Below, one piece after another: positions 46,555-57,131 of a stretch of 64,000 nt of DNA. The stretch's first letter is position 1, and every line of letters begins with the position of its first letter. Location of the stretch: contig NZ_CAKMAA020000006.1 in the NCBI RefSeq assembly GCF_924101635.2, forward strand, positions 62,001 through 126,000. The letters are read 5' to 3'. Under the pieces are notes generated by a model that was not told where the DNA came from, did no database searches, and saw only the letters and a list, made by a program, of their open reading frames with translations. The DNA is from Candidatus Nitrotoga sp. HW29 (lineage in GTDB: Bacteria; Pseudomonadota; Gammaproteobacteria; Burkholderiales; Gallionellaceae). The translations under genes and the position numbers were made by a program.

Positions 46555-47811
46555 ATGGTGCTGGATAAAAGCAAGGGCGACAAACTATTGTACTGCTCAT
46601 TTTGCGGCAAGAGCCAGCATGAAGTTCGCAAATTGATTGCAGGACCTTCTGTATTTGTGTGTGACGAATGTGTTGAGCTTTGCAATGACATTATACGTGA
46701 AGAAGTGAATAGTGTTGTGCCCGGCAAGACAGACAAGGCTGACCTGCTTGTACCCCGTGAAATTCGGGCGCGTCTTGATGAATATGTAATTGGTCAAGAA
46801 CATGCCAAGAAAATTTTGTCTGTGGCGGTTTATAACCATTATAAGCGCTTGAAAAGTACTGACAATGATGGAGTAGAGCTGGCTAAGAGCAATATTTTAC
46901 TGCTTGGTCCCACTGGTTCTGGGAAAACCTTGTTGGCGCAAACTTTGGCACGTCTGCTTGATGTACCTTTTGTGATGGCCGATGCTACTACACTGACTGA
47001 GGCGGGGTATGTTGGAGAAGATGTCGAGAATATCATTCTGAAGCTATTGCAAGCATGCGATTATGACGTGGAGCGCGCTCAGCGCGGTATTATTTATATT
47101 GACGAAATTGATAAAATTTCCCGTAAATCAGACAACCCTTCGATCACTCGTGACGTTTCGGGCGAAGGAGTGCAACAGGCGCTACTCAAGCTGATCGAAG
47201 GTACCAAGGCATCTGTGCCACCACAGGGTGGCCGTAAACATCCCAATACCGAGTTTTTGCAGGTAGATACCACCAATATCCTTTTTATATGCGGCGGAGC
47301 GTTCGATGGCATGGAAAAAGTCATCCTCAATCGCTCAGAGAAAGCCGGTATTGGTTTTGGCGCAAACCTTGCCAAGCGTGGTGACGAGAAGAATGTAGGC
47401 GCAGTGTTGCGTAATGTGGAGCCGGAAGATTTGATCAAATTTGGCTTGATCCCGGAATTTGTTGGACGTCTGCCAGTGGTGGCTACACTAGAGGAGTTGG
47501 ATGAGGCGGCATTAATTCAAATTTTGACTGAACCAAAAAATGCCTTGACCAAACAATATAATAAATTGTTCGCGATGGAGGGCGTGGATATGCAGTTCGA
47601 TCAGGGAGTATTGCAGGCTATCGCCAAGAAAGCGCTGGAACGTAAAACGGGTGCGCGTGGGTTGCGCTCCATCCTGGAGCATTCCTTGCTGGATATTATG
47701 TATGATCTGCCTTCGATGGATAACGTGAGCAAGGTGGTGCTGGATGTAAGTGCCACAAATGGCGAAATTAAACCGATTGTGATATACGCGGATACATCCA
47801 GAGCAGCTTAG
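46555..47811 (+). CDS. clpX: ATP-dependent Clp protease ATP-binding subunit ClpX
   Basis: 418 aa, AAAGGAGGG ribosome site. N-terminal C4 zinc domain with Cys14, Cys17, Cys36 and Cys39. Walker A GPTGSGKT (118-125), Walker [11 protein letters not shown], pore loop GYVGEDVE, and sensor-2 GARGLRS. Unfolds substrates for ClpP. Lies 60 bp after clpP. Confidence 0.97.
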   Translation: MVLDKSKGDKLLYCSFCGKSQHEVRKLIAGPSVFVCDECVELCNDIIREEVNSVVPGKTDKADLLVPREIRARLDEYVIGQEHAKKILSVAVYNHYKRLKSTDNDGVELAKSNILLLGPTGSGKTLLAQTLARLLDVPFVMADATTLTEAGYVGEDVENIILKLLQACDYDVERAQRGIIYIDEIDKISRKSDNPSITRDVSGEGVQQALLKLIEGTKASVPPQGGRKHPNTEFLQVDTTNILFICGGAFDGMEKVILNRSEKAGIGFGANLAKRGDEKNVGAVLRNVEPEDLIKFGLIPEFVGRLPVVATLEELDEAALIQILTEPKNALTKQYNKLFAMEGVDMQFDQGVLQAIAKKALERKTGARGLRSILEHSLLDIMYDLPSMDNVSKVVLDVSATNGEIKPIVIYADTSRAA

Positions 47812-47927
47812 TTATTTACAGTGGCATCTTAATTAAATTGATGCGTGGCGATTTTGTATCTTGACTTGAATTATTTTGCTGCGCCCTCATCTAACTATCA
47901 AGTTAATCCACAGAGGAGTTTCCTGCC

Positions 47928-50339
47928 ATGACTGAGCATGATGCTAATGTACTTGTTTCCAGTTTTTTTCCATTATTGCCGTTACGGGATGTAGTTGTCT
48001 TTCCACACATGGTCATTCCATTGTTTGTTGGGCGTGCGAAATCAATCAAAGCGCTGGAATCCGCTATGGAAGCGGGTAAGAGTATCGTATTAGTGGCACA
48101 AAAAACTGCCGCTAAAGATGAGCCGGCCGCGGATGATTTATATCGTGTTGGTAGTATTGCTAATATTTTGCAAATGCTCAAGTTGCCTGACGGAACCGTT
48201 AAGGTTTTGGTGGAGGGAACGCAGCGTGCAAAAATATTGAGCGTGTTGGATGAAAAAAGTCATTTCGATGCGGACATTGATCCTGTTCCTTTAGATGACA
48301 GTTTGGGTAATGAAGCAGAAGCTATGCGTCGTGCTTTAATTAATCAATTTGACCAATATGTCAAACTTAACAAGCGGATTCCGCCAGAAACACTAACGTC
48401 TTTGGCTGGCATAGATGATTCCGGACGGTTAGCAGACACCATAGCAGCGCATTTGCCGCTTAAATTGGAGCAGAAGCAGGAAATATTGGAAATCTTTGAT
48501 GTTCGAAAGCGCCTTGATCATTTGCTGGGCCTACTGGAAGCCGAGCTCGACATCTTGCAAGTAGAAAAACGTATTCGTGGACGCGTCAAACGGCAGATGG
48601 AAAAGAGCCAACGCGAGTATTACTTGAATGAGCAAGTAAAAGCGATACAGAAGGAGTTGGGTGAAGGTGAGGATGGTGCAGATTTCGAGGAATTGGCAAA
48701 GAAAATCAAGGCTGCACACTTGCCTAAGGAAGCGCGTGCCAAGGCTGAAGCCGAAATGAAAAAATTGCGCTTAATGTCTCCTATGTCTGCTGAGGCGACT
48801 GTAGTGCGTAACTATATTGATGTATTAGTTGGTTTGCCCTGGAAAAAGAAAACAAAAATTAATAATAACTTGAAATCTGCTGAAGAAGTTTTGGAAGCAG
48901 ATCATTATGGATTGGAGAAGGTCAAGGAACGCATCGTGGAATATCTCGCGGTGCAGCAACGCGTCGACAAGATGAAAGCGCCTATCCTGTGTTTGGTCGG
49001 GCCACCGGGTGTTGGTAAGACTTCGCTTGGCCAGTCTATTGCACGAGCTACAGGCCGTAAGTTTATTCGCATGTCGCTAGGCGGGGTGCGTGATGAGTCA
49101 GAAATTCGTGGTCATCGCCGCACTTATATTGGCTCTATGCCGGGTAAGATTTTGCAGAACATGACCAAAGTTGGCGTGAAAAATCCGTTATTCCTGCTCG
49201 ACGAAGTCGATAAGATGGGCATGGATTTTCGTGGTGACCCTTCATCGGCGCTGCTTGAGGTGCTTGATCCAGAGCAGAATCATACTTTTGTCGATCATTA
49301 TGTCGAAGTCGAATATGACTTGTCTGATGTAATGTTTGTTGCGACTGCAAATACCATGAATATTCCTGCTCCGCTTTTGGATCGTATGGAAATTATTCAC
49401 GTGTCAAGTTATACCGAAGACGAAAAAGTAAATATTGCGATGCATTATTTAATTCCAAAAGCACTTAAAAATAATGGATTGAAGCTTGAAGAAATCGGTA
49501 TTTCAGAAAGCGCAATTCGTGACATATTGCGTTATTACACCCGTGAAGCAGGGGTACGGGGGTTGGATCGAGAGCTTTCCAAAATTTGCCGCAAAGTGGT
49601 GAAAGCGCTGTTGCTTAAAGGGCGTGATAGTAAGGTAACAGTGAATGCTCGTAACCTGGAAAAATATCTTGGAGTGCGGCGTTATAGCTATGGAATCGCA
49701 GAGAAAAATAATCAAGTTGGACAAGTAACTGGATTGGCGTGGACAGAGGTTGGTGGTGAGTTGCTAACCATTGAAACTGCGGTATTGCCGGGTAAAGGTA
49801 ATATCACTCCCACTGGTAAGTTGGGTGAAGTTATGAAAGAGTCAATTCAAGCTGCACTTAGCGTAGTGCGTAGTCGCGCTCGTAGTTTGGGTATTGCTGA
49901 TGATTTTTATCAAAAAACTGATTTGCATATTCATTTACCTGAAGGTGCTACTCCAAAAGACGGGCCGAGTGCAGGTGTAGGTATCTGTACGTCGATAGTT
50001 TCGGCATTGACGGGAATTCCAGTGCGTGCTGATGTGGCAATGACCGGAGAAATTACGCTACGGGGTGAAGTACTGCCGATTGGCGGATTAAAAGAGAAAT
50101 TGCTGGCGGCTCAACGTGGTGGGATTAAAGTTGTTTTGATTCCGGAAGAAAATACCAAGGATCTTGTTGATATTCCTGATAACGTGAAAAATAAGCTGGA
50201 CATTCATCCGGTTAAATGGATAGAACAGGTTTTGGAAATGGCATTAGAGCGCAAGCCGGAATCACTACCTGAGGCTGCGCCAGTAGTCAATCCAATCTTG
50301 GTGGCGGACGAGAGTCGTGCTACTGTGATTAAGCATTGA
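47928..50339 (+). CDS. lon: Lon ATP-dependent protease
   Basis: 803 aa. N-terminal substrate domain ([20 protein letters not shown]), AAA+ module with Walker A GPPGVGKT (358-365) and LLDEVDKMG, and C-terminal Ser-Lys protease domain with Ser681 in KDGPSAGVG and the lysine in [14 protein letters not shown]. Ribosome site AGAGGAG. Degrades misfolded and regulatory proteins. Confidence 0.97.
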   Translation: MTEHDANVLVSSFFPLLPLRDVVVFPHMVIPLFVGRAKSIKALESAMEAGKSIVLVAQKTAAKDEPAADDLYRVGSIANILQMLKLPDGTVKVLVEGTQRAKILSVLDEKSHFDADIDPVPLDDSLGNEAEAMRRALINQFDQYVKLNKRIPPETLTSLAGIDDSGRLADTIAAHLPLKLEQKQEILEIFDVRKRLDHLLGLLEAELDILQVEKRIRGRVKRQMEKSQREYYLNEQVKAIQKELGEGEDGADFEELAKKIKAAHLPKEARAKAEAEMKKLRLMSPMSAEATVVRNYIDVLVGLPWKKKTKINNNLKSAEEVLEADHYGLEKVKERIVEYLAVQQRVDKMKAPILCLVGPPGVGKTSLGQSIARATGRKFIRMSLGGVRDESEIRGHRRTYIGSMPGKILQNMTKVGVKNPLFLLDEVDKMGMDFRGDPSSALLEVLDPEQNHTFVDHYVEVEYDLSDVMFVATANTMNIPAPLLDRMEIIHVSSYTEDEKVNIAMHYLIPKALKNNGLKLEEIGISESAIRDILRYYTREAGVRGLDRELSKICRKVVKALLLKGRDSKVTVNARNLEKYLGVRRYSYGIAEKNNQVGQVTGLAWTEVGGELLTIETAVLPGKGNITPTGKLGEVMKESIQAALSVVRSRARSLGIADDFYQKTDLHIHLPEGATPKDGPSAGVGICTSIVSALTGIPVRADVAMTGEITLRGEVLPIGGLKEKLLAAQRGGIKVVLIPEENTKDLVDIPDNVKNKLDIHPVKWIEQVLEMALERKPESLPEAAPVVNPILVADESRATVIKH

Positions 50340-50440
50340 TGCACGTTAATACTGGCGAGTTGATAAAGTTTCAGATAGTGAAGTATTGAAATTCTGTGCT
50401 AGTAAAGGTTTGAAAAATGCTGTAAAATATTACTTTTATT

Positions 50441-50516
50441 GGGTGCTTAGCTCAGCTGGTAGAGCGTCGCCCTTACAAGGCGAATGTCGGGGGTTCGAGC
50501 CCCTCAGCACCCACCA
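50441..50516 (+). tRNA. tRNA-Val (TAC)
   Basis: 76 nt with CCA; acceptor GGGTGCT/AGCACCC, anticodon loop CTTACAA. Followed 14 bp later by tRNA-Asp, forming a small tRNA operon between lon and ppiD. Confidence 0.96.
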
Positions 50517-50530
50517 GCTGTTTAGTTATT

Positions 50531-50607
50531 GGAGTGGTAGTTCAGTTGGTTAGAATACCGGCCTGTCACGCCGGGGGTCGCGGGTTCGAGTCCCGTCCAC
50601 TCCGCCA
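50531..50607 (+). tRNA. tRNA-Asp (GTC)
   Basis: 77 nt with GCCA end; acceptor GGAGTGG/CCACTCC, anticodon loop CTGTCAC. A strong terminator follows at once. Confidence 0.96.
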
Positions 50608-50611
50608 CATT

Positions 50612-50637
50612 AAGGCGAACGAAAGTTCGCCTTTTTT
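50612..50637 (+). terminator. Rho-independent terminator of the tRNA-Val/Asp unit
   Basis: AAGGCGAAC (50612-50620), GAAA loop and GTTCGCCTT (50625-50633) form a perfect 9-bp stem followed by a T-run. It ends transcription of the two tRNA genes before ppiD. Confidence 0.92.
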
Positions 50638-50673
50638 TCATTTATTGTAAATAAACTATATCGGGCGGATATT

Positions 50674-52563
50674 ATGTTTGATTTCGTGCATGGGAACAGG
50701 CGGTTCGTACAAATCGTATTGTTGCTCATCATTCTTACGTTTGCATTTTGGGGTGTGGATTCTTACAACAAGTCATCTCAGAGTGAGGCTCTTGCTACGG
50801 TAAACGGTGAAAAAATTAATCAAACGGAGTTCGATCAAGCTGTGCGTCAGCAGCAGGACAGAATGCGTAAAGTGATGGGCAGTAACTATGATCAAACTAT
50901 GTTTGATAAGCCGGAGATTAAACGCTCGATTCTGGAGAATGTGGTTAGTCAACGTTTGTTGATGTCGCAGGCGCGTTCCATCGGGTTAACTGTGAGCGAG
51001 AAATTTTTGGCCCAGAGTATCGCTGGCATCGAAGTGTTTCAGAAAGATGGGAAATTCGACAAGCAGCTTTACGAATCAGTATTGCGCCGCGAAAAAATGT
51101 CCCCACTAACATTTGAGGCAAACGTGGCACGAGAACTATATATGCGTCAGTTGATTGATGCGTATATGCGGAATGGGTATGCATCAAGTATTACTGCGGA
51201 TAATTTAATACGCTTGAATGAACAACAGCGTGTTGTTGCTGTGGCAAAAATTTCTTTTGAATCATACCTAAAACAAGCGAAAGTGGATGAAGCTGCGGTG
51301 CGCAGTTACTATGATTCGAATCTGAAAGAATTTCAGACAGATGAGCAGGTGCGGGTGGAATATGTGACATTTTCAGCCGATGTCTTGCAATCACAAGTGA
51401 CAGTCGATGATGGTGAAATTAAGAAATATTATGAAGAACATCAGAATGAGTTTGGTTCACCTGAACAGCGCCAAGCGGCGCATATTCTGATTGCGTCAGC
51501 GGTGCAGGCGTCCGATGCGGATAAGTTGGCCGCCAAAGCCAAGGCAGAACAGGTACTACAGCATGTTAAGCAGTCACCAGATAAATTCGCCGAGTTAGCT
51601 AAACAACATTCTCAGGATCCTGGCTCTGCTGCGAACGGAGGGGATCTTGGGCTGTTTGGCCCCGGAATGATGGTAAAGCCCTTTGAGGAAGCCGTATTCA
51701 AGCTTAAAATAGGCGAGATTAGCGGTTTAGTACAAACGGATTTTGGTTTTCACATTATTAAACTGTTGGCGGTGAATCCTGCTAAAACTCTTCCATTGAT
51801 TGAAGCAAAAGGCACTATTACGCAGAGATTAAAGCTACAAAAAGCAAATGATAAATTCGCAGAGTTGGCGGAGAAATTTAGTAATATTGTATATGAACAG
51901 AGTGACACGTTAAAACCAGCTGCAGAATTGGTAAAAATGCCGCTACAACAAAGTGGTTGGTTGAGCAAAAAACAGGTTGGAGCATTGCCTTGGACGGACA
52001 AAGCATTGCAAGCTGTATTTGCTGAGGATGTAACGAAGAAAAAGCGCAATAGCGCTGCCATAGAGATCGCACCGAATACCTTGTTCGCAGCACGATTGCT
52101 GGAATATAAGCCCGTTAGCACTCGCTCGTTGAAGGAGGTGAGTGAAGGTATCCGTCAGAAACTACTGCGTAAGCAAGCGTTGGAGTTTGCGGTTAAAGAG
52201 GGTCAATTGGTGTTGACACAGTTGCAACGTGGTGAGAAGGTTAACGTGGTATGGACAGTGCCAACTACTATTACTCGTGAACAACATGCTGGGCTTGATA
52301 GCGGTTTGGCTCGTCAAGTATTTCAAGCAAACGTGGCTACTCTTCCGGCATATGTGGGTATTGAAAATGCGCAGCATGGCTATGAATTGGTTCGTATCGA
52401 TACAATCAAAGAAGCGACTTCTATTAACGAGACCAAGCATGCCGGTTATATGCAACAGCTACGTCAAATAACCAGTGAGGAAATGTTCCAAGCATATCTT
52501 GCGGATGCCAAGAAGCACGCTGACATTACCATGAAATCTTTTGCTGCAGACGAAAATAAATAA
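50674..52563 (+). CDS. ppiD: Peptidyl-prolyl isomerase PpiD, membrane-anchored periplasmic chaperone
   Basis: 629 aa. N-terminal single membrane helix ([15 protein letters not shown]), a SurA-like chaperone domain ([20 protein letters not shown]), a parvulin domain at about 265-365 ([40 protein letters not shown]) and a long C-terminal helical part. Works near the Sec translocon on outgoing outer-membrane proteins. Position after lon is conserved. Confidence 0.94.
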   Translation: MFDFVHGNRRFVQIVLLLIILTFAFWGVDSYNKSSQSEALATVNGEKINQTEFDQAVRQQQDRMRKVMGSNYDQTMFDKPEIKRSILENVVSQRLLMSQARSIGLTVSEKFLAQSIAGIEVFQKDGKFDKQLYESVLRREKMSPLTFEANVARELYMRQLIDAYMRNGYASSITADNLIRLNEQQRVVAVAKISFESYLKQAKVDEAAVRSYYDSNLKEFQTDEQVRVEYVTFSADVLQSQVTVDDGEIKKYYEEHQNEFGSPEQRQAAHILIASAVQASDADKLAAKAKAEQVLQHVKQSPDKFAELAKQHSQDPGSAANGGDLGLFGPGMMVKPFEEAVFKLKIGEISGLVQTDFGFHIIKLLAVNPAKTLPLIEAKGTITQRLKLQKANDKFAELAEKFSNIVYEQSDTLKPAAELVKMPLQQSGWLSKKQVGALPWTDKALQAVFAEDVTKKKRNSAAIEIAPNTLFAARLLEYKPVSTRSLKEVSEGIRQKLLRKQALEFAVKEGQLVLTQLQRGEKVNVVWTVPTTITREQHAGLDSGLARQVFQANVATLPAYVGIENAQHGYELVRIDTIKEATSINETKHAGYMQQLRQITSEEMFQAYLADAKKHADITMKSFAADENK

Positions 52564-52592
52564 TCTGCACTCTCAACGCATTTAGATCGCGT

Positions 52593-52835
52593 TTATGGTC
52601 TTCTGGGCAGTAGCACCAGAAATGCGAGATGAATGACTGCAGGCTGGTGTCGAGCCTTTACTTCCAGTTCTTCCGCAGTGCCTACATTCTTCTCCAGCCA
52701 GGCAAAGCTGCGCTCCACTACCTAGCGCTTGGGGATTACCGCGAAGGCGTGCAGTGTTCGCGCTTGGTAATCTGCACCGTGACAGCCTAGCCCTCAATCT
52801 TAATTGCTGTCGACCAATACGCGTTGAATCTTGCT
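52593..52835 (-). pseudogene. IS5-family transposase C-terminal relic
   Basis: On the minus strand, shifted frames give VTVQITKREH, FAVIPKR-stop-VVERSFAWLEK and HLAFLVLLPRRP, the end of an IS5-type DDE transposase (W in PKRWVVERSFAWLEK became a stop). At least two frameshifts and one nonsense mutation; the 5' part of the gene is gone. It lies between ppiD and the convergent kup. Confidence 0.75.
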
Positions 52836-52946
52836 CAAATTCGCCTTGTAATGGCGCTACCTTTTAATTTCGAAGAGAAAACAATTGCAAAAATTGATGA
52901 TGGGTTAACCGTTTCCAGCGCTATCCCCAAACGATATGTGTGGCAG

Positions 52947-54815
52947 CTATATTTCTATACGAGTACCCATTTCAATAACTCGATTCGTTGGAATCTTAAA
53001 GAATTCCGTCGCGTTCATCGCATTCTTGGACATAATAATAAATATCCATTCACGCCATTTCATCATGCCGGGAGTTGACGCTGAGACAATCAAAGCGCGA
53101 GAGGTAAAGAAGGTGGTGTCCATCATGTCGAATGATAACCCCAGCGGCATACATAAACCCAAAGCGGCAGGTACATCAGGCGTTTGCATAAACCCGTAGA
53201 AAACCTTCACTCGATAAAAACTCTTGCCCAGATCATTAATTAATATACGGTTGCCCTTCGTAACAAAAGGTTTATCTTCAATAATGACGGAAAGCAAAAC
53301 GTTGCGTTCATGTAATACTTGGTTGTGTTTTAGGTTGTGTAGTAATGCGGCAGGTGCCCCTTCATTAACACCGACCAGGAAGACGGCGGTTCCGTGCGCC
53401 CGGTTGACTTCGCCCACATGGTCGACAATTGTCTGTATTGGGATGGATCGACGGGAAATTTCTTCGAACAACAACTTTCTTCCACGTTTCCAAGTGGTGA
53501 GAACAATAAATGAAACAAGAGCAATACCTATAGGGAACCAACCCCCCTGCGGAATCTTAATAGCGTTAGCCGTAAAATAGGCTAAGTCAACGCAAAAGAA
53601 TGTACCTATTAGAGGAATAACCAGTAATGGGGACCAACGCCAAGCAATGAGCACAAAAGCAATCAATATGGTGTCGATCATCATCGTTCCAGTAACAGCA
53701 ATACCGTAGGCTGCTGCCAAATTGCTGGAGCTTTGAAACGTCAAGACCAAATAAATCACCGCTAGATAGAGTGTCCAGTTAGTAAATGGGACATAAATCT
53801 GGCCATGTGCTTTACTGGAAGTTTGGCGAATTTCCATTCGTGGCAAAAAACCCATCTGTACCGATTGGCTTGCCACTGAGAATGCACCTGAAATCACGGC
53901 CTGCGAAGCAATCACTGTTGCCGCAGTTGCAAGTAACACCATTGGAATGATGGCCCACTCAGGCGCCAGCAGAAAAAATGGATTTTTGACGGCTTGTGGA
54001 TTATCTAGCAATAGCGCACCTTGCCCGAAATAGTTGAATACCAGCGCGGGGAGTACGAAAGAGAACCAAGTCAGCCTGATTGGAAACCGTCCAAAGTGCC
54101 CCATGTCGGTATACAAAGCTTCGCCACCCGTAACGGCAAGCACGACTGAGCCAAGAGTGAAAAATGAAAGCCAAGGATCGAGAAAAAGAAATTGGTAGGC
54201 ATAAACAGGATTGAGTGCCAACAGTACGTGCGGGCTGTGTGCTATAGATGAAATACCCAAAACGCCCAAGATTGAAAACCAAAGGATCATGATGGGGCCG
54301 AATGCCATTCCCATCGCGCCGGTACCTCGTTTCTGAACAAAGAACAATGCGGTGAGCACCATGATGGTGATCGGTAGCACATAGCTATCTAGTTGGGGTG
54401 CGATAATATTCAGACCTTCGACGGCTGATAGCACTGAAATGGCGGGAGTAATCATGCTATCGCCATAAAACAATGCTGCGGCAAATATTCCAAGCATCGC
54501 GAGCAACCACTTGGATTTGGGTTTGTTAGCATTTAATTCACTAGCCAAGGCTAGCAAAGCCAATGAGCCTCCCTCACCATGATTGTCGGCTCGCATAATA
54601 ATGGTCACGTATTTCAGTGACACCAAGACCATGATAGTCCAGAACATAATCGAGAGAACACCAAGAACGTTGGCTTCGGTAATGGGCAACGGATGATGCC
54701 CCGCAAAGGTTTCCTTCAACGCATAGAGGGGACTGGTACCAATGTCGCCATACACGACGCCAATTGCGCACAACATAAGCGAGGAGAGGTTTTGCTGCGT
54801 TTGTGGGCTACTCAT
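52947..54815 (-). CDS. kup: Low-affinity potassium transporter Kup
   Basis: 622 aa. Twelve predicted membrane helices and a cytoplasmic C-terminal domain. Signature [19 protein letters not shown] at the N-terminus, [35 protein letters not shown] and GQGALLL are all Kup/HAK hallmarks. Proton-coupled K+ uptake in the inner membrane. Full length despite the adjacent IS relic at its 3' side. Confidence 0.96.
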   Translation of the reverse strand: MSSPQTQQNLSSLMLCAIGVVYGDIGTSPLYALKETFAGHHPLPITEANVLGVLSIMFWTIMVLVSLKYVTIIMRADNHGEGGSLALLALASELNANKPKSKWLLAMLGIFAAALFYGDSMITPAISVLSAVEGLNIIAPQLDSYVLPITIMVLTALFFVQKRGTGAMGMAFGPIMILWFSILGVLGISSIAHSPHVLLALNPVYAYQFLFLDPWLSFFTLGSVVLAVTGGEALYTDMGHFGRFPIRLTWFSFVLPALVFNYFGQGALLLDNPQAVKNPFFLLAPEWAIIPMVLLATAATVIASQAVISGAFSVASQSVQMGFLPRMEIRQTSSKAHGQIYVPFTNWTLYLAVIYLVLTFQSSSNLAAAYGIAVTGTMMIDTILIAFVLIAWRWSPLLVIPLIGTFFCVDLAYFTANAIKIPQGGWFPIGIALVSFIVLTTWKRGRKLLFEEISRRSIPIQTIVDHVGEVNRAHGTAVFLVGVNEGAPAALLHNLKHNQVLHERNVLLSVIIEDKPFVTKGNRILINDLGKSFYRVKVFYGFMQTPDVPAALGLCMPLGLSFDMMDTTFFTSRALIVSASTPGMMKWREWIFIIMSKNAMNATEFFKIPTNRVIEMGTRIEI

Positions 54816-55177
54816 ATATTCTACTTTTCACCTTACTTAAAGGGGGCCAAACTCTACGCGTAATTAATCAAAAAAACAAATTGCACTCAACCGATCACAC
54901 AAATTGAATTGCCTAGATAATACAAATGAATTGCGAATCTCTGACGATAATCATTGCAAGCATGATTAAATTATCCTTGCGGTGTGATGATAAATCTAGC
55001 TAAGACAAAATGGGAAGCTGGCATTGAAAATTATTCAGCATTTGAAAGTTACTCACCCGCTCAGCCGCAGATGAAAAATGCAATGTGTGGGAATTTGCTT
55101 GCCTAGCTTGGAATATCACAGCTCGCGAATGTGCAAAATCTATACAACTAAAATCACTACTTTAATAAATACAATTC
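54816..55177. other. Divergent gap between kup and the porin gene
   Basis: About 360 bp of AT-rich sequence expected to hold both promoters. A partial dyad around GATAATCATTGCAAGCATGA (from 54945) resembles a weak Fur-type box, without enough symmetry to call. No gene seen. Confidence 0.45.
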
Positions 55178-56263
55178 ATGAAAAACTTGATTCTCGCTGT
55201 TGTAGTGATAACTGGATTGGCAGGCAACATTACCTATGCAGAAGACAATAAACCAAATACGGCGTTAACCTTTAACGGCTATGCTGAAACATACTATAGC
55301 TATGATTTTAATAAACCAATCAACAATACTAAGCCACCATTTATTTATGGCTATAACAAAAGTAATGAAACTTCAGTGAATTTGGCTTTTGTGAAAGGAT
55401 CATACAACACGGATCGTGTCAGAGCTAATCTCGCATTAGCCGGTGGGAGTTATATGAATGCCAATTATGCATCGGAGCCGGGGATATTAAATAATATCTA
55501 TGAAAGCAATGTTGGCCTGAAGCTTTTTAATAAAAATAACCTGTGGCTTGATGTGGGTGTCTTTGCTTCCCATATAGGTTTTGAAAGCGCGATTGGTAAA
55601 GATAATTGGGCTTTGACCAGAAGCATGGGAGCAGATAACACACCATATTATGAAACGGGTGCCAAAATCAGTTATACGTCAGAGAATGATGTATGGTTTG
55701 TAAGCGCATTGGTTCTGAATGGTTGGCAACATATTCAACGCGTTGAAGGAAATTCTTCCCCCTCATTTGGCACGCAGGTAACGTATAAGCCATCCTCAAA
55801 ACTCACCTTGAATAGCAGCACATTTATCGGAAATGACAAACCTGACAGTATTAAAAAAATGCGTTACTTCCATAATTTTTATGGAATTTTTCAGCTGAAT
55901 ACCAAGTTCGCCGCAGTATTGGGCTTTGATATAGGTGCCGAAGAAAAAAGCAAAGGTTCTTCGGTCATGAACACGTGGTTTAACCCCACGATCATCTTGA
56001 AATATACGCCAACAACAAAAACTGCTATTGCAATAAGAGTCGAATATTATGATGATAAAAATGGAGTAATCATTACAACTAATACACCTAATGGTTTTAA
56101 AACATGGGGCTTTTCAACCAATTTTGACTATAGTATTGCAAATAATATTGTGTGGAGAATAGAAGCCAAGACACTAAGCAGCAACGACACTATTTATAAA
56201 AAAAATAATAATTACGTTAATAACAATACGTTTGTGACAACAGCATTGGCTATCAGTTTCTGA
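55178..56263 (+). CDS. Outer membrane beta-barrel porin (BBP2/OmpL-like family)
   Basis: 361 aa. Signal peptide to about residue 21 (NITYA). The mature protein is rich in alternating aromatic strands: FNGYAETYYSYDFNKPINNT, LAFVKGSYNTDRVRANLALA, FASHIGFESAIGKDN, LTRSMGADNTPYYETGAKIS and VLNGWQHIQ, the pattern of putative beta-barrel porin-2 proteins. It ends with a terminal Phe (ALAISF), the usual Omp sorting signal. The gene is clearly more AT- and Asn/Lys-rich than its neighbours, which may point to transfer. Substrate unknown. Confidence 0.8.
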   Translation: MKNLILAVVVITGLAGNITYAEDNKPNTALTFNGYAETYYSYDFNKPINNTKPPFIYGYNKSNETSVNLAFVKGSYNTDRVRANLALAGGSYMNANYASEPGILNNIYESNVGLKLFNKNNLWLDVGVFASHIGFESAIGKDNWALTRSMGADNTPYYETGAKISYTSENDVWFVSALVLNGWQHIQRVEGNSSPSFGTQVTYKPSSKLTLNSSTFIGNDKPDSIKKMRYFHNFYGIFQLNTKFAAVLGFDIGAEEKSKGSSVMNTWFNPTIILKYTPTTKTAIAIRVEYYDDKNGVIITTNTPNGFKTWGFSTNFDYSIANNIVWRIEAKTLSSNDTIYKKNNNYVNNNTFVTTALAISF

Positions 56264-56479
56264 TGAAATATGTCGGAAACTGCCTATTTTTGGAGAATCG
56301 CAAACAGAATGAAAGCAAAAAAGTCTTGACGTTAAATACGAGGACTATTTTCTACGTAATACTCTGGGGATTTTTCAGTGGTTTAACAATCTGATCTTCA
56401 TCAACGTTCAAGCCATGCAATGCGGAAAACAGCAGCATTTTCACTAGTTGCTGCATGATTTCCAAAACATCTTTTGCTG

Positions 56480-57010
56480 CATAAAATTACGCCATGCGTG
56501 ATGTGATTTTTGCAAGTGTATCTCGCTTGAGTAGGCCGCCCGCCCAATCACAATACTTGTTCCTTGTCCGCGTTGTACAGATAAATTCGCTACAATTGCT
56601 GTGTGATAGAGGCATCGTTAAGTATGTCAAACACATTCTGTAGCGCAGCCAGAGCCTCGAGATAGAGGTGCGCACGTTTATTATGTGGGTAAATGCCAGA
56701 AAAACTCTGTTGCATAGCGTAACTTTTTAGCTGCGATCCGTAGCGCATGACGCTCAGCGGTGTTCAGTACAAGCATGAGGCCGTCCTTTGCGGCGCATGC
56801 GCTTGTGTTGCCGGGAAGATTTTTAGCTCGGCTGAGGGCGGTGCCGGTTTCTGAATCGCCAAGGTTTTGGAGAATTCAATAGATTTGCAAAAGTATTGTG
56901 GTTGTGGCGGTTGCGTGATAGCAAGCCTTGAGTTTGACTATTATTATGGATTCGTCGATGGCATCCAATGCAGCGCCTATTAGTTCGGAATAGCTTTGCA
57001 TAGTACGTCT
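56480..57010 (-). pseudogene. CHAD-domain protein, decayed
   Basis: Minus-strand fragments in different frames read ERHALRIAAKKLRYATEFF and, after a shift, AHLYLEALAALQNVFDILND, then a Trp-Ala-Gly-Gly end. These are consecutive conserved helices of CHAD (conserved histidine alpha-helical) domains that bind polyphosphate and often follow a CYTH triphosphatase. Several stops and frameshifts rule out a working product. The remaining sequence between 56264 and 57131 shows no intact gene. Confidence 0.7.
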
Positions 57011-57131
57011 AATTGGACATTTCGTTTATCAATGCTGCGTCAGCCTTTGCATCCATGGAATCTTCGATAGACGTGGCTTTATTATTTCGACAGCGCACTT
57101 GCCTTTCAAGTTGTTTGTTAAGCGTTTTATA

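Noticed and set aside
54945-54974. Fur-box-like dyad upstream of the porin
   Set aside because: Outer GATAAT/ATTATC halves are present, but the inner symmetry is poor and the region is AT-rich, so chance is likely.
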